Of a stretch of 64,000 nucleotides of DNA, positions 52,015 through 61,310 are shown piece by piece. The notes below the pieces were generated by a model that did not search any database, was not told the DNA's origin, and worked only from the letters and a program-made list of their open reading frames with translations. The position numbers and the translations under genes are program-made. The DNA comes from Saccharopolyspora oryzae. GTDB lineage: Bacteria > Actinomycetota > Actinomycetes > Mycobacteriales > Pseudonocardiaceae. The stretch is taken from NCBI RefSeq assembly GCF_027853915.1, contig NZ_JAQGLA010000003.1:186001-250000 (forward strand), in the 5' to 3' direction. Every line of letters starts with the position of its first letter. Positions within the stretch are counted from its first letter, which is position 1.

Positions 52015-52446
52015 ATGGAAACATCGCCTGCCCCGATCCGCTTCGACGACAAGATCGCCGTCCTGCTGCGCGAAGACCTCGAACCGTGGCAGCGGCTGAA
52101 CGTGACGGCCTTCCTGGTCAGCGGGCTCGGCACGGCGGAACCCGAGGTGATCGGCGAGCCGTACGCGGACGCCGACGACGTCGAGTACCTGCCGATGTTC
52201 CGCCAGCCCGTGCTGGTCTTCGAAGGCACGAAGGAGCTGCTGACCACCGCCCACGCCCGGGCGCTGTCCCGCTCCATGCGCATCGCGGTGTTCACCGCTG
52301 ACCTGTTCAGCACGGGCAACGACCGGGACAACCGCGCCGCCGTGCGCGCGGTGGGCACCGACGCGCTCGACCTGGTCGGGATCGCCGTCTACGGGCCGCG
52401 CAACGGGGTGGACAAGGTCCTCAAGGGAGCGCGGATGCACCCCTGA
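52015..52446 (+). CDS. DUF2000 family protein
   Basis: The 143-residue protein, [31 protein letters not shown] at the start and [25 protein letters not shown] at the end, is a complete DUF2000 domain, which has a peptidyl-tRNA-hydrolase-like fold of unknown activity. It is divergent from the AraC regulator and is its probable target. Together they form a two-gene insert between hisA and hisF. Confidence 0.87.
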   Translation: METSPAPIRFDDKIAVLLREDLEPWQRLNVTAFLVSGLGTAEPEVIGEPYADADDVEYLPMFRQPVLVFEGTKELLTTAHARALSRSMRIAVFTADLFSTGNDRDNRAAVRAVGTDALDLVGIAVYGPRNGVDKVLKGARMHP

Positions 52447-52472
52447 CGACGAGTGCCGCGCGGCCGTGTCTC

Positions 52473-52478
52473 TACCCT
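52473..52478 (+). promoter_or_regulatory. -10 hexamer TACCCT, leaderless hisF start
   Basis: TACCCT lies 6 nt before the ATG of hisF at 52485, giving hisFI a promoter of their own after the araC/DUF2000 insert. Confidence 0.6.
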
Positions 52479-52484
52479 GGGGGC

Positions 52485-53258
52485 ATGGCCGTTGCGGTGC
52501 GTGTGATCCCCTGCTTGGACGTCGATCAGGGGCGGGTCGTCAAAGGTGTCAACTTCACCGATCTCCGGGACGCGGGCGACCCCGTCGAGCTCGCCCGGGC
52601 TTACGACGCCGAAGGTGCCGACGAGCTGACCTTCCTGGACGTCACGGCTTCCTCCGGTGACCGCGAGACCACCTTCGACGTGGTCCGCCAGACCGCCGAG
52701 CAGGTGTTCATCCCGCTGACCGTCGGTGGCGGCGTGCGCAGCACCGAGGACATCAACCGCCTGCTGCGCGCCGGCGCGGACAAGGTCAGCCTGAACACCG
52801 CGGCGATCGCCCGTCCCGAACTGCTCAGCGAGGCCTCGCAGCGCTTCGGCGCCCAGTGCGTGGTGCTGTCGGTGGACGCGCGGCGGGTGCCCGAGGGCGG
52901 GCAGCCGACGGCGTCGGGCTACGAGGTCACGACGCACGGCGGTCGGCGCGGCACCGGGATCTGCGCGGTCGAGTGGGCGGCGAAGGGCCAGCAGCTGGGC
53001 GTCGGCGAGATCCTGCTGAACTCGATGGACGCCGACGGCACCAAGGCCGGGTTCGACCTGGAGATGATCCGCGCGGTGCGGGCGGTCGTGGACGTTCCGC
53101 TGATCGCCAGCGGCGGCGCGGGAGCGGTCGAGCACTTCGCGCCCGCGGTGCACGCGGGAGCGGACGCGGTGCTGGCCGCCAGCGTGTTCCACTTCGGACA
53201 GCTGCGGATCGGCGAGGTCAAGGACGCCATGCGGGCGGAAGGGATCACTGTTCGATGA
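52485..53258 (+). CDS. hisF: Imidazole glycerol phosphate synthase, cyclase subunit HisF
   Basis: The 257-residue barrel uses ammonia from HisH to convert PRFAR to imidazole glycerol phosphate and AICAR. Catalytic Asp12 is in [12 protein letters not shown] and Asp131 in [18 protein letters not shown] and [11 protein letters not shown] are the phosphate-binding loops. ATG start; 3' end overlaps hisI (ATGA). Confidence 0.97.
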   Translation: MAVAVRVIPCLDVDQGRVVKGVNFTDLRDAGDPVELARAYDAEGADELTFLDVTASSGDRETTFDVVRQTAEQVFIPLTVGGGVRSTEDINRLLRAGADKVSLNTAAIARPELLSEASQRFGAQCVVLSVDARRVPEGGQPTASGYEVTTHGGRRGTGICAVEWAAKGQQLGVGEILLNSMDADGTKAGFDLEMIRAVRAVVDVPLIASGGAGAVEHFAPAVHAGADAVLAASVFHFGQLRIGEVKDAMRAEGITVR

Positions 53259-53605
53259 GCGGTCTGGACGCGGCGATCGCGACTCGCCTCAAGCGCAACG
53301 CCGAAGGACTGGTCCCGGCGATCGCGCAGCAGCGCGGCACCGGCGAGGTGCTGATGATGGCGTGGATGGACGACGAGGCGCTGCACCGCACCCTCACCAC
53401 CCGCCGAGCCACCTACTACTCCCGGAGCCGCCGGCAGTACTGGGTCAAGGGCGAGACCTCCGGCCACACCCAGCAGGTCCACGAAGTCCGCCTGGACTGC
53501 GACGGGGACACGATCCTCCTGGTCGTCGACCAGGAGGGAGCGGCCTGCCACACCGGAGACCGGACCTGCTTCGACGCGGACACCCTCCTCACCCCAGAAC
53601 CCTGA
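53255..53605 (+). CDS. hisI: Phosphoribosyl-AMP cyclohydrolase HisI
   Basis: The 116-residue enzyme opens the adenine ring of phosphoribosyl-AMP. It shows [33 protein letters not shown], and the zinc/magnesium-binding LDCDGDTIL and [10 protein letters not shown] cysteines and aspartates. It is monofunctional, with no HisE domain; hisE and hisG lie outside this window. Last gene of the block. Confidence 0.97.
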   Translation: MSGLDAAIATRLKRNAEGLVPAIAQQRGTGEVLMMAWMDDEALHRTLTTRRATYYSRSRRQYWVKGETSGHTQQVHEVRLDCDGDTILLVVDQEGAACHTGDRTCFDADTLLTPEP

Positions 53606-53667
53606 CCGGCACCCTCACCCGTACCTGCGTCAAGCCGTCCCTCCCACGTCCTGGCTCCGAGCTGGAC

Positions 53668-53882
53668 GCAAATTCAATGGAAATTGGACATCCAATTTCC
53701 ATTGAATTTGCGGAACTCCTCCACAACCAGGGCCACCTGTCCACATGCGTCGGCGTGTCGGCACGCCGGTGTGTCCGCAGTTCGGTCCCCCGACACGCCG
53801 GGTCCCGACACGCCGTGGGTCCGCAGTTTCAATTGAAACTGTGATCCGCCGTGGGTGGGATCTGCAGTTTCAATTGAAACTG
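53668..53882. repeat. Composite palindromic repeat, copy 2 (inverted)
   Basis: A 21-bp-stem hairpin (53668-53688 with 53691-53711, arm beginning GCAAATTCAATGG) is followed by CAGTTTCAATTGAAACTG twice (53824-53841 and 53865-53882). Read on the minus strand, the order and the ACGGCGGATCA spacer match the copy at 18276-18402. The 110 bases between contain several further CGACACGCC/GGCGTGTCG repeats. The whole 330-base gap between hisI and the convergent TetR gene holds no gene. Confidence 0.9.
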
Positions 53883-53935
53883 TGGTTCTGAGTGGACGGT
53901 GGGGACGGATCGTGGTAACGGCGGTGGGGTCCGGG

Positions 53936-54559
53936 TCAGTGGTCGGTGGGGCCGAGGTCTCCGGTGAGGTAGCGCTGGAGGTTGGGGCCGATCGCGGCGA
54001 CGACCGTGTCGTGGTCGGCCGAGGCCAGGGGTTCCAGGTGGACCACGTAGCGGGCCATGCCCAGGCCGACGATCTGGGATCCGGCCAGCGAGGCGCGCAG
54101 CTCCGGGCGATCCACCCCGAGCACCTTGACCAGTTGGTTGAACATGACGTTCTGGATGAAGTCGCGCAGCATCGACACCGCGCTCTCGTTGGAGGCGATG
54201 CTGCGCACCAGGGCCGCGAACTGGCCGCCCTCGGCGTTGTCCCACACCGCCAGGAACATGCGCAGCAGCCGTTCGGCGAGCCCCTCGCGGTCCCCGGCCA
54301 GCAGATCCGGCACCACGTCGTCCGGGTTGATCGGGATCTGCACCGCCGCGGAGAACAGCCCGGCCTTGCTGCCGAACCAGTGGTTGACCATCGCCGGGTC
54401 GACCCCGGCGTGCGCCGCGATGGCGCGCACCGTGGCCGCGTCGTAGCCCTGCTCGGTGAACACCTCGCGCGCAGCCGCCAGCAGCGCGGCTCTGGTGTCC
54501 TCGCCGCTGGGGCGCCGCCCGCGCCGCTTCGGCTCGGTGCCGTTCGTTGCACTGCTCAC
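53936..54559 (-). CDS. TetR family regulator
   Basis: The 207-residue protein has a basic N-terminal tail (KRRGRRP), a TetR helix-turn-helix (about 20-65: [36 protein letters not shown]) and a ligand domain of the TetR_C_17/33 type. It starts at a GTG and is divergent from trpE, but TetR control of trp genes would be unusual, so the target is uncertain. Long upstream extensions of the open frame are not protein-like. Confidence 0.9.
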   Translation of the reverse strand: MSSATNGTEPKRRGRRPSGEDTRAALLAAAREVFTEQGYDAATVRAIAAHAGVDPAMVNHWFGSKAGLFSAAVQIPINPDDVVPDLLAGDREGLAERLLRMFLAVWDNAEGGQFAALVRSIASNESAVSMLRDFIQNVMFNQLVKVLGVDRPELRASLAGSQIVGLGMARYVVHLEPLASADHDTVVAAIGPNLQRYLTGDLGPTDH

Positions 54560-54648
54560 CCGCTCATCCTGGCCGCCTCGGCGGTCCCGGGGCAAAGCGG
54601 CCCGGAGGGCGCGCGCGGGAGGAAACCGGTGCGCGGCACAATGACGAC

Positions 54649-56226
54649 ATGGTCGGCGACGGTGATATCGGCTCAATCAGTCCTGGACGCGAGGAGTTCC
54701 GCGCTCTCGCGGCGGACCGCCGGGTCATCCCGGTGGTGCGACGGCTGCTCGCAGACGACGAGACCCCGCTCGGGGTGTACCGCAAGCTCGCCGGGGACCG
54801 CCCCGGGACGTTCCTGTTCGAATCCGCGGAGAACGGGCGTTCCTGGTCGCGGTGGTCCTTCGTCGGCGCCCGCAGCGCCGCCGCGCTGACCGTCCGCGAC
54901 GGGGAAGCCCACTGGACCGGCACCCCGCCCGTCGGCCTGCCCGACGGCGGCGACCCGCTGCAGGCGCTGCGCGAGACCGTCCGGCTGCTGCAGACCGATC
55001 CGCTGCCGGGCCTGCCGCCGCTGACCGGCGGCATGGTCGGTTACCTCGGCTACGACTCGGTGCGCCGCCTGGAGCGGCTGCCCGACCTCACCGAGGACGA
55101 CCTGCAGATCCCCGAGCTGGTCATGCTGCTGGCCACCGACCTGGCCGCGCTGGACCACCACGAGGGCACCATCACCCTGATCGCCAACGCGGTGAACTGG
55201 GACGACAGCCCGGAGCGGGTGGACGCGGCCTACGACGACGCGGTGCGCAGGCTCGACGAGATGACCGAGCAGCTGTGCACGCCGTCGGAGCCGACGGTGG
55301 CCGCCTTCTCCCGGCCGGACCCGCAGTTCGTCCGCCGCCGCCAGCCCGAGGAGCACTACGAGGCGGTGGAGAAGGCCAAGGAGGCGATCCGGGCCGGTGA
55401 GGCGTTCCAGGTCGTGGTCTCCCAGCGCTTCGAGATGGACACCTCCGCCGATGCGCTGGACATCTACCGGGTCCTGCGCACCACCAACCCCAGCCCGTAC
55501 ATGTACCTGCTGCGGTTGGAGGCGCCGGACGGCGGCACCCCGTTCGACATCGTCGGCTCCAGCCCGGAGTCGCTGGTGACGGTGCGCGACGGGCAGGCCA
55601 CCACGCACCCGATCGCCGGGACCCGCTGGCGCGGCGCGGACGAGGACGAGGACTCGCTGCTGGAGAAGGAGCTGCTCAACGACGACAAGGAGCGCGCCGA
55701 GCACCTGATGCTCGTCGACCTCGGCCGCAACGACCTGGGCCGGGTCTGCAAGCCGGGTTCGGTGCACGTCGTCGACTTCTTCCGCATCGAGCGCTACAGC
55801 CACGTCATGCACATCGTGTCGACGGTGACCGGGCAGCTCGCCGACGGCAAGACGGCCTTCGACGCGGTCGCGGCCTGCTTCCCGGCGGGCACCCTGTCCG
55901 GTGCGCCCAAGCCGCGCGCGCTGGAGCTGATCGAGGAGCTGGAGCCGACGCGGCGCGCCCAGTACGGCGGCGTCGTCGGGTACCTGGACTTCGCCGGGGA
56001 CGCCGACACCGCGATCGCGATCCGCACCGCGCTGGTCCGCGACGGCCGGGCCTACGTGCAGGCCGGTGGCGGGATCGTGGCCGATTCGGACCCGGTCGCG
56101 GAGGACCAGGAGTGCCTGAACAAGGCGCGCGCGGTGCTGAACGCGATCGCGACGGCGGAGACGCTGTCCCGCCCGCGCGGCGAGCAGGTGACGGAGGAGC
56201 GGGTTGACCACCGAGCCGGGATCTGA
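54649..56226 (+). CDS. trpE: Anthranilate synthase component I TrpE
   Basis: The 525-residue enzyme makes anthranilate from chorismate and ammonia. The N-terminal domain carries [23 protein letters not shown] and FLFESAENG (feedback site region), and the C-terminal chorismate-binding domain carries [50 protein letters not shown] and [23 protein letters not shown]. trpG and trpD are not in the window. CACAAT 6 nt before the ATG may be a weak -10 box. The 3' end overlaps the next gene. Confidence 0.96.
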   Translation: MVGDGDIGSISPGREEFRALAADRRVIPVVRRLLADDETPLGVYRKLAGDRPGTFLFESAENGRSWSRWSFVGARSAAALTVRDGEAHWTGTPPVGLPDGGDPLQALRETVRLLQTDPLPGLPPLTGGMVGYLGYDSVRRLERLPDLTEDDLQIPELVMLLATDLAALDHHEGTITLIANAVNWDDSPERVDAAYDDAVRRLDEMTEQLCTPSEPTVAAFSRPDPQFVRRRQPEEHYEAVEKAKEAIRAGEAFQVVVSQRFEMDTSADALDIYRVLRTTNPSPYMYLLRLEAPDGGTPFDIVGSSPESLVTVRDGQATTHPIAGTRWRGADEDEDSLLEKELLNDDKERAEHLMLVDLGRNDLGRVCKPGSVHVVDFFRIERYSHVMHIVSTVTGQLADGKTAFDAVAACFPAGTLSGAPKPRALELIEELEPTRRAQYGGVVGYLDFAGDADTAIAIRTALVRDGRAYVQAGGGIVADSDPVAEDQECLNKARAVLNAIATAETLSRPRGEQVTEERVDHRAGI

Positions 56227-56809
56227 GCCGGAGCCGCGCTCCAAGGGGCTCCTGTGGGCGGTCGTGCTGCTCCTGCTGGCCGCAGGAGGGCTGCTCTGGG
56301 GCTCCAGCGCGGTCTTGTGGGCCGGGCAGAAGTACCGCACGTCGTTCGGCGCCGAGATCACGGCCGGGGTCACCGGCGGCGACGTGCGACCGGAACTGGT
56401 GCCGATGGCGCTGGCGGCGCTGACCGCCGTCGCGGCCCTGCTGGCCACCGGTGGGTGGCTGCGGCGCATCGTCGGCGTGCTCATCGCGGCCGCGGGCGGA
56501 GTGCTGATCTGGCGGGCGTTCCAGGTGTACAGCTTCACCGTGTTCGGCGCGCCGGACGGCGTACCGCCGGGGAGCACGCCGGTCGGCCCGCTGGACCCGC
56601 AGCCGCTCGGGCCGCTGATGCTGATCGCCGGGGCGGTGTTGCTGCTGGTGGCCGGGGTGCTGGTGGTGCTGCGCGCAGGGAGAATGCCCGCTATGGGGGC
56701 GAAGTACTCGGCGCCGGGTGCGGAGAAGAAGAAATCCCACGATCCGGACCGGCAGATGTGGCAGGACCTCGATGCCGGTCGGGATCCAACGGACGATCAG
56801 GATCGCTGA
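56204..56809 (+). CDS. Trp biosynthesis-associated membrane protein
   Basis: The 201-residue protein has four membrane segments (about 18-40, 67-83, 86-106 and 139-158), with [28 protein letters not shown] and [30 protein letters not shown] at the ends; this is the actinobacterial membrane protein family found between trpE and trpC. Function unknown. It starts at TTG (56204) after GGAGGAG, overlapping trpE by 23 bases, an uncommon start here set by the ribosome site. Confidence 0.88.
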   Translation: MTTEPGSEPEPRSKGLLWAVVLLLLAAGGLLWGSSAVLWAGQKYRTSFGAEITAGVTGGDVRPELVPMALAALTAVAALLATGGWLRRIVGVLIAAAGGVLIWRAFQVYSFTVFGAPDGVPPGSTPVGPLDPQPLGPLMLIAGAVLLLVAGVLVVLRAGRMPAMGAKYSAPGAEKKKSHDPDRQMWQDLDAGRDPTDDQDR

Positions 56810-56955
56810 ATTAATTTCGGATTTCCTCGTCGGGCCGGAAAACCCAGTTCGGCACGGTTCCGAACGGTCGAACATCTTGCGCGCAAGGGCCGAAGGTCCT
56901 TGCTGCGCTGGGACGTTCCGGACACCCCTTGGTGGGCCGGGGTCCGGGCGAGGTT

Positions 56956-56961
56956 TAGCAT
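56956..56961 (+). promoter_or_regulatory. -10 hexamer TAGCAT before the trpC leader frame
   Basis: TAGCAT lies 5 nt before the ATG at 56967, suggesting a leaderless transcript start inside the trp cluster. Confidence 0.45.
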
Positions 56962-56966
56962 CGGGC

Positions 56967-57092
56967 ATGCGACGGCACGGCGGGAAGGGGAGTGTCGTGA
57001 TCGAGCGCAATGAGTTCATCTGCGCATGCAACTCGCGGATCAGGGACTTGCGGGTGGCTGTTCGGGGCAGGGCCGGCGAGGTGTTCGCGTGA
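56967..57092 (+). CDS. Candidate small leader frame coupled to trpC
   Basis: A 41-codon frame, [20 protein letters not shown] at the start, runs from the predicted transcript start to a TGA (57090-57092) that overlaps the trpC GTG as GTGA. A GTG at 56997 with AAGGGGAG upstream gives a 31-codon alternative. It has two Cys (ICACN) and no Trp codon, so it is not a classical attenuator peptide. It may serve to deliver ribosomes to trpC. Real translation is unproven. Confidence 0.4.
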   Translation: MRRHGGKGSVVIERNEFICACNSRIRDLRVAVRGRAGEVFA

Positions 57093-57901
57093 CCGTTCTG
57101 GAATCCATCATCGAAGGCGTTCGCGAAGATCTGGCAGTTCGCGAATCCGCGATTCCGTTCGACGAGATCAAGCAGCTGTCCGCGGCGGCTCCACCGCCGC
57201 ACGACGTGCTCGCGGCGCTGCGGGCGCCCGGCGTGGGCGTCATCGCGGAGGTCAAGCGCCGCAGCCCGTCCAAGGGCGAGCTGGCCGAGATCGGCGAGCC
57301 GGCCGAGCTGGCCGCCGACTACGCCGACGCCGGGGCGCGGGTGATCAGCGTCCTCACCGAGGAGCGCCGCTTCGGCGGTTCGCTCGCCGACTTCGACGCG
57401 GTGCGGGCGAAGGTGGTCAACACCCCGCTGCTGCGCAAGGACTTCATCGTCAGCCCGTACCAGGTGCACGAGGCCCGCGCGCACGGCGCGGACATGGTGC
57501 TGCTGATCGTCTCGGCGCTCGAGCAGAACGCGCTGGAAGCGCTGCTCGACCGGGTGGAATCGCTGGGCATGACCGCGCTCGTCGAGGTGCACACCGCCGA
57601 GGAGGCCGACCGTGCCCTGGAAGCGGGTGCGAAAGTCATTGGCATCAACGCCCGCAACCTGCATACGCTCGAGGTGGACCGCGACGTGTTCGGCCGGATC
57701 GCGCCGGGCCTGCCGCAGAACATCCTCAAGATCGCCGAATCCGGCGTGCGCGGGCCCAGCGACCTGATGGCCTACGCGGGCTCGGGTGCGGATGCGGTAC
57801 TGGTCGGCGAGGGCCTGGTGACCAGCGACAATCCCAAGACGGCCGTCACCCAGCTGGTGACCGCCGGGTCGCACCCGGCATGCCCGCGGCCGAGCCGCTG
57901 A
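57089..57901 (+). CDS. trpC: Indole-3-glycerol phosphate synthase TrpC
   Basis: The 270-residue barrel closes the indole ring from carboxyphenylamino-deoxyribulose phosphate. Motifs are [15 protein letters not shown] (catalytic Glu and Lys), [66 protein letters not shown] and [11 protein letters not shown]. The GTG start at 57089 is the family start. The preceding small frame overlaps it. Confidence 0.96.
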   Translation: MTVLESIIEGVREDLAVRESAIPFDEIKQLSAAAPPPHDVLAALRAPGVGVIAEVKRRSPSKGELAEIGEPAELAADYADAGARVISVLTEERRFGGSLADFDAVRAKVVNTPLLRKDFIVSPYQVHEARAHGADMVLLIVSALEQNALEALLDRVESLGMTALVEVHTAEEADRALEAGAKVIGINARNLHTLEVDRDVFGRIAPGLPQNILKIAESGVRGPSDLMAYAGSGADAVLVGEGLVTSDNPKTAVTQLVTAGSHPACPRPSR

Positions 57902-57940
57902 CGGGCAGCGCGGGGTCGGCGAAGCACAGGAGGTAAGGCA

Positions 57941-59209
57941 ATGACCGTGGGGGCGGACACCGCGCGCGCACACCGCCAGGGCAAGCCCGTTCCGGACGGG
58001 CACGACCCGGACGAGCGCGGGCACTTCGGGGACTACGGCGGCCGGTTCATGCCGGAAGCGCTGATCGCGGCGCAGGACGAGCTCGCCGCCGAGTACGCCA
58101 AGGCGCAGCGCGACCCGGAGTACCTCGCCGAGCTCGACGACCTGCTGCGCAACTACGCGGGCCGTCCCTCGCTGCTGACCGAGGCCAAGCGCTTCGCCGA
58201 GCACGCGGGCGGCGCGCGGATCCTGCTCAAGCGGGAGGACCTCAACCACACCGGCTCGCACAAGATCAACAACGTGCTGGGGCAGGCGCTGCTGGTCAAG
58301 CGGATGGGCAAGCGCCGGGTCATCGCCGAGACCGGTGCCGGGCAGCACGGCGTGGCCACCGCCACCGCCTGCGCGTTGCTCGGCCTCGAGTGCGTGATCT
58401 ACATGGGCAAGGTCGACACCGAGCGGCAGGCCCTCAACGTGGCGCGGATGCGGCTGTTGGGCGCGGAGGTCATCCCGGTCAACACCGGCTCGGCGACCCT
58501 CAAGGACGCCATCAACGAGGCGCTGCGGGACTGGGTCGCCAACGTCGACCACACGCACTACCTGCTGGGTACCGCCGCGGGTGCGCACCCGTTCCCGATG
58601 ATGGTCCGCAACTTCCACCGGGTCATCGGCGACGAGGCCCGCGAGCAGGTGCTGGAGATGACCGGTCGGCTGCCCGACGCGGTGGTGGCCTGCGTCGGCG
58701 GCGGCTCCAACGCGATCGGCATCTTCCACGGTTTCATCGACGACGTCGACGTGCGGCTGGTCGGCTTCGAGCCGGCCGGGCACGGCATCGAGTCCGGTGA
58801 GCACGGCGCGACCCTCGGCGAGGGCACGCCCGGCACGCTGCACGGCGCCCGCTCCTACCTGCTGCAGGACGACGACGGGCAGATCGTCGAGGCCTACTCG
58901 ATCTCGGCCGGGCTGGACTACCCCGGCGTCGGGCCGGAGCACTCGTACCTGAAGGACACCGGCCGCGCCGAGTACCGGTCGGTGACCGACGACGAGGCCA
59001 TGCAGGCGTTCAAGCTGCTGTCGCGCACCGAGGGCATCATCCCGGCCATCGAGTCCGCGCACGCGCTGGCCGGGGCGCTGGAGCTCGGCAAGGAGCTCGG
59101 CCCGGACGCGATCATCGTGGTCAGCCTCTCCGGGCGGGGCGACAAGGACATGGACACCGCGGCGAAGTACTTCGGTCTCGTCGACGAGGCTCAGGAGGGT
59201 GCGCGGTGA
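57941..59209 (+). CDS. trpB: Tryptophan synthase beta subunit TrpB
   Basis: The 422-residue PLP enzyme joins indole and serine. Family motifs are [16 protein letters not shown] at the start, [24 protein letters not shown] with the PLP lysine, [38 protein letters not shown] and [12 protein letters not shown] near the end. AGGAGG is 6 nt before the ATG. The 3' end overlaps trpA by 4 bases. Confidence 0.98.
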   Translation: MTVGADTARAHRQGKPVPDGHDPDERGHFGDYGGRFMPEALIAAQDELAAEYAKAQRDPEYLAELDDLLRNYAGRPSLLTEAKRFAEHAGGARILLKREDLNHTGSHKINNVLGQALLVKRMGKRRVIAETGAGQHGVATATACALLGLECVIYMGKVDTERQALNVARMRLLGAEVIPVNTGSATLKDAINEALRDWVANVDHTHYLLGTAAGAHPFPMMVRNFHRVIGDEAREQVLEMTGRLPDAVVACVGGGSNAIGIFHGFIDDVDVRLVGFEPAGHGIESGEHGATLGEGTPGTLHGARSYLLQDDDGQIVEAYSISAGLDYPGVGPEHSYLKDTGRAEYRSVTDDEAMQAFKLLSRTEGIIPAIESAHALAGALELGKELGPDAIIVVSLSGRGDKDMDTAAKYFGLVDEAQEGAR

Positions 59210-60000
59210 GCCTGCGCGAGGTTTTCCAGGGGTGCCGCGAGGAGCAGCGCGCCGCGTTGATCGGCTACCTGCCCGCCGGGTACCCGACGGTGCCGGAGTC
59301 CAAGGACCTGTTCCGGGCGATGCTGACCGGCACCGACGGCTCGACCGGCTGCGACATCGTCGAGGTCGGCATCCCGTTCTCCGATCCGGTGATGGACGGC
59401 CCGACGATCCAGGCGGCCAGCGACAAGGCGCTGCGCGCGGGCTTCCGGCTCCGCGACACCTTCGACGTCGTGTCCTCGATCGCCGAGGCCGGTGGCAACG
59501 CCGTGGTGATGACCTACTGGAACCCGGTGCACCACTACGGCGTGAACGCCTTCGCCCGCGACCTCAAGGCCGCCGGCGGGCTCGGCGTGATCACCCCGGA
59601 CCTGATCCCGGACGAGGGCGAGGACTGGATCGCCGCGACCGACGAGCACGGCCTGGACCGGATCTTCCTGGTCGCCCCGTCCTCCACCGAGGAGCGGCTG
59701 GCCCTGACCGCGAAGGCGACCAGCGGTTTCGTCTACGCGACGTCGGTGATGGGCGTGACCGGTGCCCGCGAGAGCGTCGGCTCGGCGGCATCGGGCCTGG
59801 TCCAGCGCACCCGCGCGCACACCGACCTGCCGATCGGCGTCGGCCTCGGCGTCCGCTCCGGCGAGCAGGCGGCGGAGGTCGCCACCTTCGCGGACGGCGT
59901 CATCGTCGGCTCGGCGTTCGTGACCCGGGCCGAGAAGGACGGCGTCGAAGGCGTCCGGGAGCTGACCGCGGAACTCGCGCGAGGCGTCCGCAGCCGCTGA
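59206..60000 (+). CDS. trpA: Tryptophan synthase alpha subunit TrpA
   Basis: The 264-residue barrel cleaves indole glycerol phosphate and channels indole to TrpB. Motifs are [40 protein letters not shown] (catalytic Glu region), [26 protein letters not shown] (catalytic Asp) and [33 protein letters not shown] start overlaps the trpB stop. It ends the operon before a strong terminator. Confidence 0.97.
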   Translation: MSLREVFQGCREEQRAALIGYLPAGYPTVPESKDLFRAMLTGTDGSTGCDIVEVGIPFSDPVMDGPTIQAASDKALRAGFRLRDTFDVVSSIAEAGGNAVVMTYWNPVHHYGVNAFARDLKAAGGLGVITPDLIPDEGEDWIAATDEHGLDRIFLVAPSSTEERLALTAKATSGFVYATSVMGVTGARESVGSAASGLVQRTRAHTDLPIGVGLGVRSGEQAAEVATFADGVIVGSAFVTRAEKDGVEGVRELTAELARGVRSR

Positions 60001-60008
60001 TCTGAAGC

Positions 60009-60182
60009 GAACGGCCTGTTCACTCCACCTATCGGCGTGAACGGTCCGCTCGCTCGGTTGAACTTCGGCACGAACGGACCGTTCGTCCCGTCTTGCGGGG
60101 CGAGCGGTCCGTTCGCTTTTTGACCGCAACGGCCGAGGCAGATGGTCCGTTCGCACCAACGGGTGGGACGGGTGGTCCGTTC
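60009..60182. repeat. Six-copy GAACGGTCCGTTC repeat array
   Basis: Six imperfect copies of the palindrome GAACGGWCCGTTC begin at 60009, 60039, 60072, 60102, 60141 and 60171, spaced 30, 33, 30, 39 and 30 bases. Copies 3 and 4 form the arms of the trp terminator. The array fills the gap between trpA and lgt. Confidence 0.85.
60071..60121 (+). terminator. Intrinsic terminator of the trp operon
   Basis: A 20-bp stem (60071-60090 with 60096-60115, two G-U pairs in RNA) with a TCTTG loop is followed by CTTTTTG, a true U-tract. It is the most classical intrinsic terminator in the window and is built from two units of the repeat array. Confidence 0.92.
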
Positions 60183-60230
60183 GCCGCAACGGGGCTCCGG
60201 GGTGTGCGCGCCCCGGCTCGGGGCGCCCGA

Positions 60231-60236
60231 TACCGT
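60231..60236 (+). promoter_or_regulatory. -10 hexamer TACCGT, leaderless lgt start
   Basis: TACCGT lies 7 nt before the GTG of lgt at 60244. Confidence 0.55.
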
Positions 60237-60243
60237 TGGGGCT

Positions 60244-61308
60244 GTGAGTGCCCCGGTCGCCGCCACGGCGAATTCGTTCCTGGCCACGATTCCGAGCCCG
60301 CCGCAAGGGGTTTGGCACATCGGCCCGATTCCGCTGCGCGCCTACGCGCTGTGCATCATCGCGGGCATCATCGCCGCGGTCTGGATCGGCAGCCGCCGCT
60401 GGGTGGCCCGAGGCGGCGCCGAAGGCACCGTCATCGACATCGCGGTGTTCGCGGTGCCGTTCGGCCTGGTCGGCGGGCGCCTTTACCACGTGGCCACGGA
60501 CTGGCACAAGTACTTCGGCCCGGACCGCAACCCGCTGGACGCGCTCAAGGTCTGGGAAGGCGGCCTGGGCATCTGGGGCGCCGTCGCGCTCGGTGCCGTG
60601 GGCGCCTGGATCGGTTGCCGCCGGCGGGGCGTCCCGCTGTCCGCGTTCGCCGACGCCGTCGCGCCCGGCATCATCCTGGCGCAGGCCATCGGCCGCCTGG
60701 GCAACTGGTTCAACCAGGAGCTCTACGGTGCGCCGACGACCCTGCCGTGGGGCCTGGAGATCTACCGCCGCGTCGACCCGGCCACCGGCCTCAACGATCC
60801 GATCGGCGGCGTGGCCCTGGACCAAACCCCGATCACCGTCGTGCACCCGACGTTCCTCTACGAACTGCTCTGGAACCTGCTGATCTTCCTGGTGATCATC
60901 TGGGCGGACCGCAAGTTCCGGATGGGCCGCGGCCGCGTGTTCGCGCTCTACGTCGCGGGCTACACCCTCGGCCGGTTGTGGATCGAGATGATGCGCACCG
61001 ACGAGGCCACCATGATCCTCGGCATCCGCATCAACGTCTTCACCTCGCTGATCGTCTTCGCCGGCGCCGTCCTGTACCTGGTGCTGGTGCGCGGCGGGCG
61101 CGAGGACCCCGAGCTGCTCCAGGGCAAGCCGGAGCCGGGCGCAGCCCCGGCGGAGGCCGCGGAGCCTGCGGAGTCTTCGGAGCCATCGGTAGAGAAGGAG
61201 CCGGAGGCGACTGAGCCCGAGTCGGAGGAGACCGAGGCGAAAGCCGAGGACTCCGGAGACGACTCGCAGGCGCGCAGCGCCGAGAGCGCGAAGAGCGAGA
61301 AGGACTGA
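60244..61308 (+). CDS. lgt: Prolipoprotein diacylglyceryl transferase Lgt
   Basis: The 354-residue, seven-segment membrane enzyme attaches diacylglycerol to the lipobox cysteine of prolipoproteins. It shows PIPLRAYALCIIAG, VGGRLYHVATDW, WEGGLGIWGAVALG, the signature GRLGNWFNQELYGAPT and HPTFLYELLWNL, with GYTLGRLWIEMMRTDEA near the last segment. The cytoplasmic C-terminus (about 290-354) is a long Glu/Ala/Ser-rich acidic tail, typical of actinobacteria. The window encodes at least three predicted substrates. Its stop is 2 bases from the convergent iclR stop. Confidence 0.96.
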   Translation: MSAPVAATANSFLATIPSPPQGVWHIGPIPLRAYALCIIAGIIAAVWIGSRRWVARGGAEGTVIDIAVFAVPFGLVGGRLYHVATDWHKYFGPDRNPLDALKVWEGGLGIWGAVALGAVGAWIGCRRRGVPLSAFADAVAPGIILAQAIGRLGNWFNQELYGAPTTLPWGLEIYRRVDPATGLNDPIGGVALDQTPITVVHPTFLYELLWNLLIFLVIIWADRKFRMGRGRVFALYVAGYTLGRLWIEMMRTDEATMILGIRINVFTSLIVFAGAVLYLVLVRGGREDPELLQGKPEPGAAPAEAAEPAESSEPSVEKEPEATEPESEETEAKAEDSGDDSQARSAESAKSEKD

Positions 61309-61310
61309 CG

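Noticed and set aside
53936-54559. TetR protein as the trp regulator
   Set aside because: It is divergent from trpE, but no palindromic operator was seen between them and TetR control of trp genes is not typical, so I left the target open.
56810-57088. Classical Trp attenuator before trpC
   Set aside because: The only leader frame has no TGG codon, and no terminator/antiterminator pair was found.
60009-60182. CRISPR-like array
   Set aside because: Repeats are 13-bp imperfect palindromes with short spacers of 17-26 bp, no leader and no cas genes; copies 3 and 4 form a terminator.
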